Shown piece by piece: positions 34,710-41,873 of a DNA stretch of 56,873 bases. The translations under genes were made by a program, and so were the position numbers. Source of the DNA: Acidobacteriota bacterium (GTDB lineage Bacteria; Acidobacteriota; Vicinamibacteria; Vicinamibacterales; JAKQTR01); assembly GCA_026393755.1 (NCBI GenBank), contig JAPKZO010000038.1:1-56873 (forward strand). Direction: 5' to 3'. Position 1 is the first letter of the stretch. Each line of letters starts with the position of its first letter. The notes beneath the pieces were generated by a model. The model searched no databases and was not told the origin of the DNA. It was given only the letters and a program-made list of their open reading frames with translations.

Positions 34710-36038
34710 GCGCGAGTATAGTGGTGAGGGAGACGCGATGACACGTGACGTGATTCGCCGCCTGCCGAAGACCGATCTGCACGTTCATCTCGATGGGTCG
34801 TTGCGCCTGCCGACGCTCATCGAACTGGCCCGCGAGCGCGGCATCGAACTGCCGTCGTATACCGAGGATGGCCTACGGGAGACGGTCTTTCGTCCTCGGT
34901 ACGCCACTCTCATCGAGTATCTCGAGGGATTTCGCTACACGGTGGCGGTGCTTCAGGATCGCGAAGCGATCGAGCGGGCGGCGTTCGAGTTGTGCGAGGA
35001 CTGCCAGGCCGAGGGCGTGCGATACGTTGAGATCCGCTTCGCGCCCCAGCTTCACGTGCGCCGGGAGTTCGAGTTCACGGACGTCGTGCGGGCCGTGGAC
35101 TCCGGCATCCGCCGGGCCTCGACCGCCTTCAACTCCCGGTCCGAGGTGGCGTCCGGCCTGGAGCCTCGCTTCGCCGCCGGGATCATCCTGTGCGCGCTGC
35201 GCCATTTCACTCCGGCTCTTTCGGAAGGATACAGACGATTCTTCGAGGCGCTGCCCGAGGCACCGCCGCACGAATTGCACTCGGCCGCCAGTGTGCAGGT
35301 GGCGCGGGCGGCGGCGCGGCTCAAGCACGACGAAGGCTTGCTGGTGGTCGGCATCGATCTGGCGGGACAGGAAAAGGGTTATCCGGCCGAGGATCATCGC
35401 GCCGCCTACCAGGTGGCGCACGAAGCGTTTCTCGGCAAGACCGTCCACGCGGGCGAGGACTACGGCCCCGAGTCGATCTTCCAGGCGATCGGCAACCTGC
35501 ACGCCGACCGGATTGGGCACGGGACGTGGCTGTTCGACGAATCGAAGATCACGGGCAAGCGCGTCACCGATCGCAAGGCGTACGTCGAGCGCCTGGCGCA
35601 GTTTGTCGCCGACAAGCGGATCACGATCGAGGTGTGCCTGACGTCCAACCAGCAGACTGTTCCGGAACTGGGACAGGATCTGAGCCGGCACCCGTTTGCC
35701 GAGATGCGGAAGCGCCGGCTCTCGACTACGTTCTGCACCGACAACCGCCTCGTCTCGAACACGACTGTGACCGACGAGATCCAGCGTGCGGCAGAAGCCT
35801 TCGCCCTCACCGACCGTGAGGTGCGCGACATCCTCGTCTACGGTTTCAAGCGCAGCTTCTTCCCGGGGACGTACCTGGAGAAGCGCGCCTACGTCCGCGA
35901 GATGATCGACTTCGCCGACTCCGTTATCGACGACAACGCCAGCGTCAGGCCGTAACGCGGCGCGGAGGAGCACCTCGTCGCAGCACGGCGCGAAGCGCGT
36001 CAGCGATGCCGCTCCGCACGTTCGACCACGTGACCGCG
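34710..36038. repeat. 1.33-kb segmental duplication, copy 2
   Basis: Partner of 25273-26601, in direct orientation about 9.4 kb downstream. The borders are sharp on both sides. The two copies have diverged mostly at third codon positions, so both protein products have stayed intact and the event is not recent. Confidence 0.85.
34738..35955 (+). CDS. Adenosine deaminase-family protein, copy 2
   Basis: 405 residues, start ATG 34738 with the same leader (TATAGT, GGGAG) as copy 1. All metal and catalytic motifs are kept: HVHLDGS, VHAGEDYG, RIGHGTW, TSNQQT and CTDNR with Asn in place of the second Asp. About 20 residues differ from copy 1, clustered in the N-terminal third (for example LPSYTED, TLIEYLEG) and at the last helix, leaving the active site unchanged. 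It lies just after the kinase gene. Confidence 0.85.
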   Translation: MTRDVIRRLPKTDLHVHLDGSLRLPTLIELARERGIELPSYTEDGLRETVFRPRYATLIEYLEGFRYTVAVLQDREAIERAAFELCEDCQAEGVRYVEIRFAPQLHVRREFEFTDVVRAVDSGIRRASTAFNSRSEVASGLEPRFAAGIILCALRHFTPALSEGYRRFFEALPEAPPHELHSAASVQVARAAARLKHDEGLLVVGIDLAGQEKGYPAEDHRAAYQVAHEAFLGKTVHAGEDYGPESIFQAIGNLHADRIGHGTWLFDESKITGKRVTDRKAYVERLAQFVADKRITIEVCLTSNQQTVPELGQDLSRHPFAEMRKRRLSTTFCTDNRLVSNTTVTDEIQRAAEAFALTDREVRDILVYGFKRSFFPGTYLEKRAYVREMIDFADSVIDDNASVRP

Positions 36039-36145
36039 GCCAGTTCGACGTCGGGCACGGCATGCCTGAGCCACGCGATGGCATCGGTTCCCCCGGATTG
36101 CAGCACCCTGGCAATCACGAAATCGCGGTGCGCTGGCCAGATCAA
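35945..36145 (-). pseudogene. Remnant of a DUF6922-like gene
   Basis: 66 residues: IWPAHRDFVIARVLQSGGTDAIAWLRHAVPD followed by a helical tail (VTWSNVRSGIADALRAVLRR). This looks like small DUF6922 proteins (DRDLVI-x2-VL-x2-G-x3-A-x2-WLR). The C-terminal tail is part of the duplicated segment: at copy 1 the same tail survives on the minus strand, but with an in-frame stop and without the N-terminal part. It may be a partner of lost mobile or toxin genes. Confidence 0.4.
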
Positions 36146-36246
36146 GAGACTTCCGCCTGCCCGGCCTGTTGTGAGAAGCTGACGCGAGCTGATTGCTGTG
36201 CGGGCGCCCCGCGCGGCACGGCACCACGAAAGGACCCACTGTGACC

Positions 36247-37539
36247 ATGCGTCGTCTTCTCATTCTGGTCGGTCTGGTTGTGAGCGTGCCTCTCTCCGCC
36301 AGGCAACTCCCGCCGGCCGAGCAGCAGATTCTCGCGTCCATCGATCAGCGCCGCGATGCCGCCATCGACCTGCTGGCGCGTTCTGTGAACATCCGAAGCG
36401 CCACCGAAAATCACGAGGGCGTCAAGCGCGTGGGCGACCTGTACGCCGCGGAACTGAAGACGCTCGGCTTCGACACGACGTGGGTGGATCAGAAGGAGGT
36501 CGGGCGGGCGGGCCATCTGGTCGCGGAGCACCGGGGAACCAAGGGCACGCGGGTGCTGTTGATCGGCCATCTCGACACGGTGCTGCAGGGAGAGGCGTTC
36601 CGGCGCGACGGCGGGCGCGGCTATGGCAGCGGCTCGAATGACATGAAGTCCGGGAACGCGATCCTGATCGAGGCGCTTCGCGCGCTTCACGCCGCCGGGC
36701 GCCTGGCCGACCGCCAGGTGATCGTCGTGCTCACGGGCGACGAGGAGGACACGGGCACACCGTACGAATCGAGCCGGAAGGCGCTCGTCGAGGCGGCAAC
36801 CCGCAGCGATGTCGCGCTGGCCTTCGAGGGCTATGAACCCGGAACCGCAGTGGTCGGACGCCGGGGGTTTAGTTCGTGGCGGCTCGAGGTCACGGGGTCC
36901 CAGGGACACTCGTCAACGATTTTCGGCGACGACCGCGGCAGCGGCGCCATCTTCGAAGCCGCGCGCATTCTCGGCGCCTTCGACGCGCAGTTGCGCGAGC
37001 CGAATCTCACCTACAACCCAAGCGTGATCGTCGGCGGCACCGACGTCAAGTACGACTCGACGACGTTCACCGGCACGGCCACCGGCAAGAACAACGTGGT
37101 GCCCCGGTTGGTGGTCGTCGAGGGCGACCTGCGCTTCCTGTCGCGCGATCAACTGGAGCGCGCCCGCGGAAAGATGCGGGCCATCGTCGCAGCGAATCTG
37201 CCGAAGACGTCGGCGACAATCACGTTCGACGACGGCATGCCGTCGATGGAACCGACCGACGGCAATCGCGCGCTGCTCGCGACGCTCGATCAGGTGTCGC
37301 GCGATCTCGGTACTGGTCCCATCACCCCGCACGATCCGTCCAAGCGGGGCGCGGGCGACATCTCATTTGTGTCCACGCTGGTGTCCGGACTCGATGGCCT
37401 CGGGGGCCTGGGCGCTCAGGAACACGCCCCGGGCGAGTACACCAACCTCGAGGAGATGACGGTGCTCACCAGGCGCGCCGCGCTGCTGCTTGATCGAGTG
37501 CTGTGGGCGCCTCGGCCCGCCGCACGCCAACAGCGATGA
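36247..37539 (+). CDS. Secreted M20/M28-type metallopeptidase
   Basis: 430 residues from the ATG at 36247 (GTG 36241 is an alternative). A signal peptide (MRRLLILVGLVVSVPLSA) precedes a M20 fold: VLLIGHLDTVLQ (first metal His-Asp), YGSGSNDMKSGNAILIEAL (bridging Asp), VVLTGDEEDTG (catalytic Glu-Glu) and AFEGYEPG. A lid/dimer domain follows, then GLGAQEHAPGEYTNLEEM near the C-terminus with the last metal-binding His. Related to glutamate carboxypeptidase-like enzymes. Likely a periplasmic or exported peptidase. Confidence 0.87.
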   Translation: MRRLLILVGLVVSVPLSARQLPPAEQQILASIDQRRDAAIDLLARSVNIRSATENHEGVKRVGDLYAAELKTLGFDTTWVDQKEVGRAGHLVAEHRGTKGTRVLLIGHLDTVLQGEAFRRDGGRGYGSGSNDMKSGNAILIEALRALHAAGRLADRQVIVVLTGDEEDTGTPYESSRKALVEAATRSDVALAFEGYEPGTAVVGRRGFSSWRLEVTGSQGHSSTIFGDDRGSGAIFEAARILGAFDAQLREPNLTYNPSVIVGGTDVKYDSTTFTGTATGKNNVVPRLVVVEGDLRFLSRDQLERARGKMRAIVAANLPKTSATITFDDGMPSMEPTDGNRALLATLDQVSRDLGTGPITPHDPSKRGAGDISFVSTLVSGLDGLGGLGAQEHAPGEYTNLEEMTVLTRRAALLLDRVLWAPRPAARQQR

Positions 37540-37569
37540 CATCGGCGCGGGCGATCGGTGCGGCGAGCC

Positions 37570-38331
37570 TCAACGCGCCGGCGCGGGCGCGGGTGCGCGC
37601 TCCTGCCCGAGGATGACCAGGCGCACGTCTGGCGGCAGGGATCGATAGAGCGACGCCCCGTCTTTCGGATTCAGCACGATGCGCAACCGGACCGCATCGC
37701 GCTCCGCGCCCGCCACCGCGGCGGCGGCATCGTGCCACTTCGCGCTCCACGACGCGCGCAGCCGCGCCAGCCGGCCGGCCTGGACGTCCGCGTCGAGCGG
37801 GCGCACCTCGATGGACCGCCCGTCGGCGAAGCGCACCTGGTACCGCGACGGCACCGGATACAACTCCTCTGGCGTGGGAGGCACGGGCGGGGTCTCCGGC
37901 TCGGCGGTGTCCTTGCCCGGCGGAGCGGCCTCGATCACGAACCGATCGATCGCCCGGGGCGGATCGAGCTCGCCGTGCATCCAGATGGCGTCCTGCCACG
38001 GCTTCGGATCGCGCCGCGCAAACCACGCGACCCGCGGCTGGCCCACCTGCAACCCGATCACCGGATACCGCTGGAGCTCCGCGCCGCGCAGCATCAACGT
38101 GATGTCGGAGGCGCCCGGATCGAGCACGAGATAGAACTGCTTGCTGCCGGCCAGCTCGACCTTCCGCTGCAGCAGGCTGTTGACGCGCTGGAGTCTCGCC
38201 ACCCGCGCCTGGGCGTCCGACAACGGCGGCGAGGTGGTCTGGTCCTTCGCGCACGCGGCCGCCCCGAGGCCCGCCGCTCCCGCGACGATCAACGCCAGGC
38301 AGATTCGCGTCAACCAGTGGTGGTTTGTCAT
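37570..38331 (-). CDS. Probable lipoprotein of the L,D-transpeptidase operon
   Basis: 253 residues. The N-terminus has a hydrophobic segment ending GAAGLGAAACAKD, an atypical lipobox with Ala at -3. A short coiled coil (LSDAQARVARLQRVNSLLQRKVEL) is followed by a beta-rich domain (FYLVLDPGASDITLMLRGAELQRYPV) and a proline-rich linker. I do not recognise the family. It starts 6 nt after the stop of the transpeptidase gene at 38338, so it is the last gene of that operon and probably acts in the envelope with it. Confidence 0.6.
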   Translation of the reverse strand: MTNHHWLTRICLALIVAGAAGLGAAACAKDQTTSPPLSDAQARVARLQRVNSLLQRKVELAGSKQFYLVLDPGASDITLMLRGAELQRYPVIGLQVGQPRVAWFARRDPKPWQDAIWMHGELDPPRAIDRFVIEAAPPGKDTAEPETPPVPPTPEELYPVPSRYQVRFADGRSIEVRPLDADVQAGRLARLRASWSAKWHDAAAAVAGAERDAVRLRIVLNPKDGASLYRSLPPDVRLVILGQERAPAPAPAR

Positions 38332-38337
38332 CAGGTG

Positions 38338-39132
38338 TCAGTAAATGTAGATGCGCATGCCGACGCGCGCATTCGCCCAGACTTTCCGAAGGTCGTCACG
38401 GCCGACGCGGATGCAGCCGTGCGACACGGCTCTGCCGAGCAGCCGTTCGTAGAGCGTCCCATGGATCATGAACCCGTTGCCGAAATAGAGCGCGTACTCG
38501 CCGAGCGATCCCGACTCGAGCCGATCCGCCGGGTTCTTCGGAATCGGCTCCCCGTCTTCGACAAACGCCCAGTCGGGTTTCGCCCAGACAGGATTGCGCA
38601 GCAGCGACAACACTTCGAACTGCCCGCGCGGCGAATCGAAGACCCACTGGCGCTTCTTGCCGACGGTCTCCTTGAGCACCATTCCTGATCCAGCCGAGCA
38701 CTTCGCCTCGAGCAGCGTTTCATCGTCTCGTTTCAGGTACAGCCGGTTCTGGGTCTGGTCGATCACGATGTACACGCCGCGAGGGGCCGCCGCGCGAACG
38801 GCCGATGTCAGCTCGCGGGATCGGCGATCGAGGCGCGCGGTCAACTGCTTCAGTTCCACGTCGCCGGCCGGCATCTTCCCCCAGAGGGCCGTGGGCCGGT
38901 CGATGTAAGGCTGATAGCGGTAGCCCGTGCCGGCCCACGCCACGCCAACAACCAGCAAGCCAATCGCCACCGCGACGACCATGCGCCGGTCGAATCGGAT
39001 CCTGGGCAGGCGCCAGGCCGCCCGCGCGCTCGGCGTTGCCTGCCGAGGCGGCTCAGCCGCCAGACCGCGGTCAGGGCCGGCGGCTGGCGGCGTCTCGTCC
39101 GTACCGGTTGGCAAACTCGGCGATGGGTCCAT
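38338..39132 (-). CDS. L,D-transpeptidase (YkuD family), membrane anchored
   Basis: 264 residues. A cytoplasmic tail of about 48 residues precedes one membrane helix (MVVAVAIGLLVVGVAWAG). The periplasmic part has a helical stretch, then the YkuD domain: YIVIDQTQNRLYLKRDDETLLEAKCSAG...GYFGNGFMIHGT-like region and the catalytic motif SHGCIRVGRDDL with the active Cys. These enzymes join peptidoglycan stem peptides (3-3 links) or attach lipoproteins. It overlaps the upstream transpeptidase gene by 62 nt. Confidence 0.88.
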   Translation of the reverse strand: MDPSPSLPTGTDETPPAAGPDRGLAAEPPRQATPSARAAWRLPRIRFDRRMVVAVAIGLLVVGVAWAGTGYRYQPYIDRPTALWGKMPAGDVELKQLTARLDRRSRELTSAVRAAAPRGVYIVIDQTQNRLYLKRDDETLLEAKCSAGSGMVLKETVGKKRQWVFDSPRGQFEVLSLLRNPVWAKPDWAFVEDGEPIPKNPADRLESGSLGEYALYFGNGFMIHGTLYERLLGRAVSHGCIRVGRDDLRKVWANARVGMRIYIY

Positions 39133-40243
39133 AGGTATCGCTCCCGACGATGGTCACCGGTGTGCCGACCGCAACGCGGCCGAACAGGTGATCGATGTCC
39201 GGGTTAGTCACGGCCACGCAGCCGTTGGTCCAGTCGTACTGGCGGCCGCCGCCGCCATGAATCTCGATCAGCCCGCCGATCCGCGCTGCCGTGGGAACCT
39301 CGCCGGTGCGGCGCGCGCGGGCGAACGCCACCCGATTCTCGGCGTTGGGATAGTCGATGAGCAACGCCTTGTAGTAGTCGGAGGAGAGGTGGTCCATGCG
39401 CTTGACGATGCGGTACCGGCCCTCGGGCGTGGCTCCGTCTCCCTCCTGGCGTTTGTCGGCGATCCAGTTGAACCCGAGTTCAACCGTGTAGCTTCTGACC
39501 GGTTCGCCGCCGACAAAGAGCGTCATCAGGTGCGCGTCCTTCACCACAACGATGGCCGCGCGTCCCTCGCGCCGCGACCAGTTGATCGCCTCGCTCTTCC
39601 AGCGCTGCCACCGGGCGATCGTGTCGGCATCGGCGTACCGTGCCGCGATGCCCGCCGCGTGGGTGCCCACGCGCTCGGCCAGCGATTCGGCATCCCTGGC
39701 TCGCGCGATGGCGGCCTCGACCGCGCCAGCGCGCTGGTACGCGCGGGCCTGGTCGAGCACAATCTTGGCCGCGGCCAGCATCCACCGGTTGGGGCCGAGA
39801 TGAATCGTGGCCGCCGTCCTCTCGCCGGCCGCGACGTCCGCTTGAGCCTTGTCGATCTGGGCGGTGGCAGAGCGGGTGGCGTCGGCGCGGCGGCTGCGCG
39901 CGAGAGCCGCCGCCGTGCGGGCCGCGCGCTCGGCGGCGGACCACGCATCAATCACAGACGACGAGTCGGGGATTGGCCAGATGCGTACTTGCTCGACGCG
40001 GTGGCGCGTCAGCGCGTCTCGCAACGCGCGCTCGGCCGCCTTCAGTTCGTCCGGGGCCCAGTGCAGCGCGTCATCGGCGCGGGCCGCCTGCACGGCGGCC
40101 TGCGCGGCGCCGGCCGCCGTCTGCATAGCCGCTGTCCGGCGTGAGGCCACCGTTCGCGGGGCGAGCCACGCCCCGCCGAGGAGCAGGACGCCGACCACCA
40201 CCACGGCCAGCCTGCGGTGCACGTGGGGGTCAACGCGTCGCAT
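39071..40243 (-). CDS. L,D-transpeptidase (YkuD family) with long helical spacer
   Basis: 390 residues; GGAAGAGAG precedes the ATG at 40243. A membrane helix (LAVVVVGVLLLGGAWLAP) is followed by about 170 residues rich in Ala and Arg, predicted helical (AQAAVQAARADDAL, AERAARTAAALARSRRAD). The YkuD domain is at about 215-380: IVVVKDAHLMTLFVGG, EIHGGGG and WTNGCVAVTNPDIDHLF with the catalytic Cys. It shares its operon with a second YkuD enzyme and a Lys-ended lipoprotein, which suggests a dedicated role in tethering or crosslinking. Confidence 0.87.
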   Translation of the reverse strand: MRRVDPHVHRRLAVVVVGVLLLGGAWLAPRTVASRRTAAMQTAAGAAQAAVQAARADDALHWAPDELKAAERALRDALTRHRVEQVRIWPIPDSSSVIDAWSAAERAARTAAALARSRRADATRSATAQIDKAQADVAAGERTAATIHLGPNRWMLAAAKIVLDQARAYQRAGAVEAAIARARDAESLAERVGTHAAGIAARYADADTIARWQRWKSEAINWSRREGRAAIVVVKDAHLMTLFVGGEPVRSYTVELGFNWIADKRQEGDGATPEGRYRIVKRMDHLSSDYYKALLIDYPNAENRVAFARARRTGEVPTAARIGGLIEIHGGGGRQYDWTNGCVAVTNPDIDHLFGRVAVGTPVTIVGSDTYGPIAEFANRYGRDAASRRP

Positions 40244-40345
40244 GGAGCTCTCTTCCGTCCGCCGTCGCAAATCTCAGGGGAATCGGGAGCCCCGGGAGAG
40301 GCGCAGTTGATTCACGCCTCTGCACCGGGTCCCTCAAGGCGAGTG

Positions 40346-40939
40346 CTACTTCTTCATCATGGCTGCTTTGGCTGTCTCGACAGCCGTCTTGACCGTCATG
40401 ACCGCGTTCATGGCCGAATCCGCCTTGGTCTTGGCATCGAGGAACTTCTCGCTGGCCAGAGCCGTCTCGGCCTCGGTGAGCGTGGTCCCGGCGGTGGTGA
40501 GGTCGGTCTTCATCGCGGCGATATCGGCGGCCGAGCCCTTCCCCTTCGGCGCCTTCGCGAGCAAGGCTTCGGTATCGGCGAGCATCGTCTTGGTGTCGGC
40601 GATCGCCTTGGTGGCGTCCTCCTTGGCCTTTGCCTTCCCGGCTGCGGCGTCGGCGGCCGCCTTCTCGCCAGCGGCCTTCGCGGCGGCGGCAAGCTGCTTG
40701 GCCTTGTCGAACGACTTGACCCAGTTGCCCTCCTGGGCCTTCAGTTCGGCGTCGAGCGCGGCCTGGGCGTCCTGCGCGGCCGTCAACGACGGGGCGGCGT
40801 ATTCACTTGCGCCAGCCGTGCCAGCGGCGGTGACTGCGGCCTTCGCGGCATCGATATCAGCGGCGGGCGGCGTGCCGCAAGCGGTCACCGCGACGGCAAG
40901 GCCCAGAGCCAGGATGAGGAATCCAACACGCACACGCAT
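40346..40939 (-). CDS. Alanine-rich coiled-coil lipoprotein ending in Lys-Lys
   Basis: 197 residues. Signal peptide with a good lipobox (AVAVTAC). The mature part is almost all helix, rich in Ala, Lys, Asp and Thr (for example KAKEDATKAIADTKTMLADTE), resembling DUF4398-type and Braun-type lipoproteins. It ends AAMMKK. In the Braun lipoprotein of enterobacteria the C-terminal Lys is linked to peptidoglycan by a YkuD enzyme; two YkuD genes follow in this operon. First gene of the cluster, 102 nt upstream of the transpeptidase. Confidence 0.75.
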   Translation of the reverse strand: MRVRVGFLILALGLAVAVTACGTPPAADIDAAKAAVTAAGTAGASEYAAPSLTAAQDAQAALDAELKAQEGNWVKSFDKAKQLAAAAKAAGEKAAADAAAGKAKAKEDATKAIADTKTMLADTEALLAKAPKGKGSAADIAAMKTDLTTAGTTLTEAETALASEKFLDAKTKADSAMNAVMTVKTAVETAKAAMMKK

Positions 40940-41570
40940 AGTCTGTCTCCTTATGATCGGCTGCCTCCCGAAGCCCCACTGGCCTCGGAGGCGCTCTTAG
41001 AATCATACCCCCGTCAGCGCGTGATGGAGCAACCGAACGTCAGAGATGCCGCGCGCGGCATCGATAGATCTGGAATCGTGTCGATGCGATCGGCGCACAC
41101 GACACTCTTGGTTTGCGGCCCTTCGTTGATGGCGAATCTTCGTCTTCGGCAGGCGTCTGCGCGGCGTCTCGCGAGGGGTTGGGCCGCGTCAATCCGGCGC
41201 ATTTAGCGCACCGGAACCGGATGACGGATCCGAGGGCGGAGCGACGGTATTGTCGTCTCCCTGTGCGCCGGGGTGTGCGCGGTTGGAACCGATCAGCACA
41301 TCTCCAGGGCGGATTCCTGTGACAATCCGGCCGCTCCGGGCGAGCGCGGTGTCACAAATTGCCACGAGGCGACATGGCGAACCGTGGGCCAACCGGCTGG
41401 CCGACAGGCCAATTGATTGGCCGGCGGCCGGGTTAGCCGGGTTTTTGTTCGAGAAATCGCACCCCGCTAACTGCCTCATTTTCATACAGTTCCACAAATC
41501 TGCACTAAATCTGCGCCCGGGCCCTGATGTGGCATCAATCTCGCTACGAGAAGAGATTGGAGGAAGGGAG
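40940..41570. other. Intergenic region with nested hairpins and direct repeats
   Basis: No gene seen. Hairpin GGCCAA-TTGA-TTGGCC lies at 41407-41422, and next to it CCGGC...GCCGG (41421-41440) followed by GTTTTTG, a weak terminator-like element. Close to the helix-turn-helix gene, the 8-bp direct repeat AAATCTGC occurs at 41496-41503 and 41507-41514, spaced one helical turn, a possible operator for that protein. Confidence 0.4.
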
Positions 41571-41780
41571 ATGCCCATTCTCGGCGACGATTTTGACTAC
41601 GTGGTGCCTGGCACCGCCCGAAGCCTTTCGATGGTGCAGGCCGGTCAGATTCTGGGGATTTCGCGTCGCACACTTTACTACTGGATTCGCGACGGGCGTG
41701 TGCACACGGTGCGCACGCCGATGGGTTCGCAGCGGGTGTTGATGGAATCGGTCAAGGCGAACTGGTTGGAACGGTTCTAG
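41571..41780 (+). CDS. Small helix-turn-helix (excisionase/MerR-like) DNA-binding protein
   Basis: 69 residues. The start at 41571 has a strong site GGAGGAAGGGAG directly upstream; the frame open from 41250 is unlikely. The core LSMVQAGQILGISRRTLYYWIRDGRVHTVRTPMGSQRVLMESV is a winged helix-turn-helix of the excisionase/MerR type. No effector domain. It sits 94 nt before the subtilase gene, on the same strand, so it may regulate it. Similar orphan proteins occur in mobile elements and as local regulators. Confidence 0.75.
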   Translation: MPILGDDFDYVVPGTARSLSMVQAGQILGISRRTLYYWIRDGRVHTVRTPMGSQRVLMESVKANWLERF

Positions 41781-41873
41781 GCCCTGAGCTCGGCAGACTG
41801 AGTCGAAGGGTAGGCGGACTTATACAGCGCGGCTAATGCGGCAGGACAGGTGGGAATCACCCACGGAGGCGAT

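Noticed and set aside
41250-41570. Long N-terminal extension of the helix-turn-helix protein
   Set aside because: The extension encodes intergenic hairpins; the ribosome site directly before 41571 decides the start.
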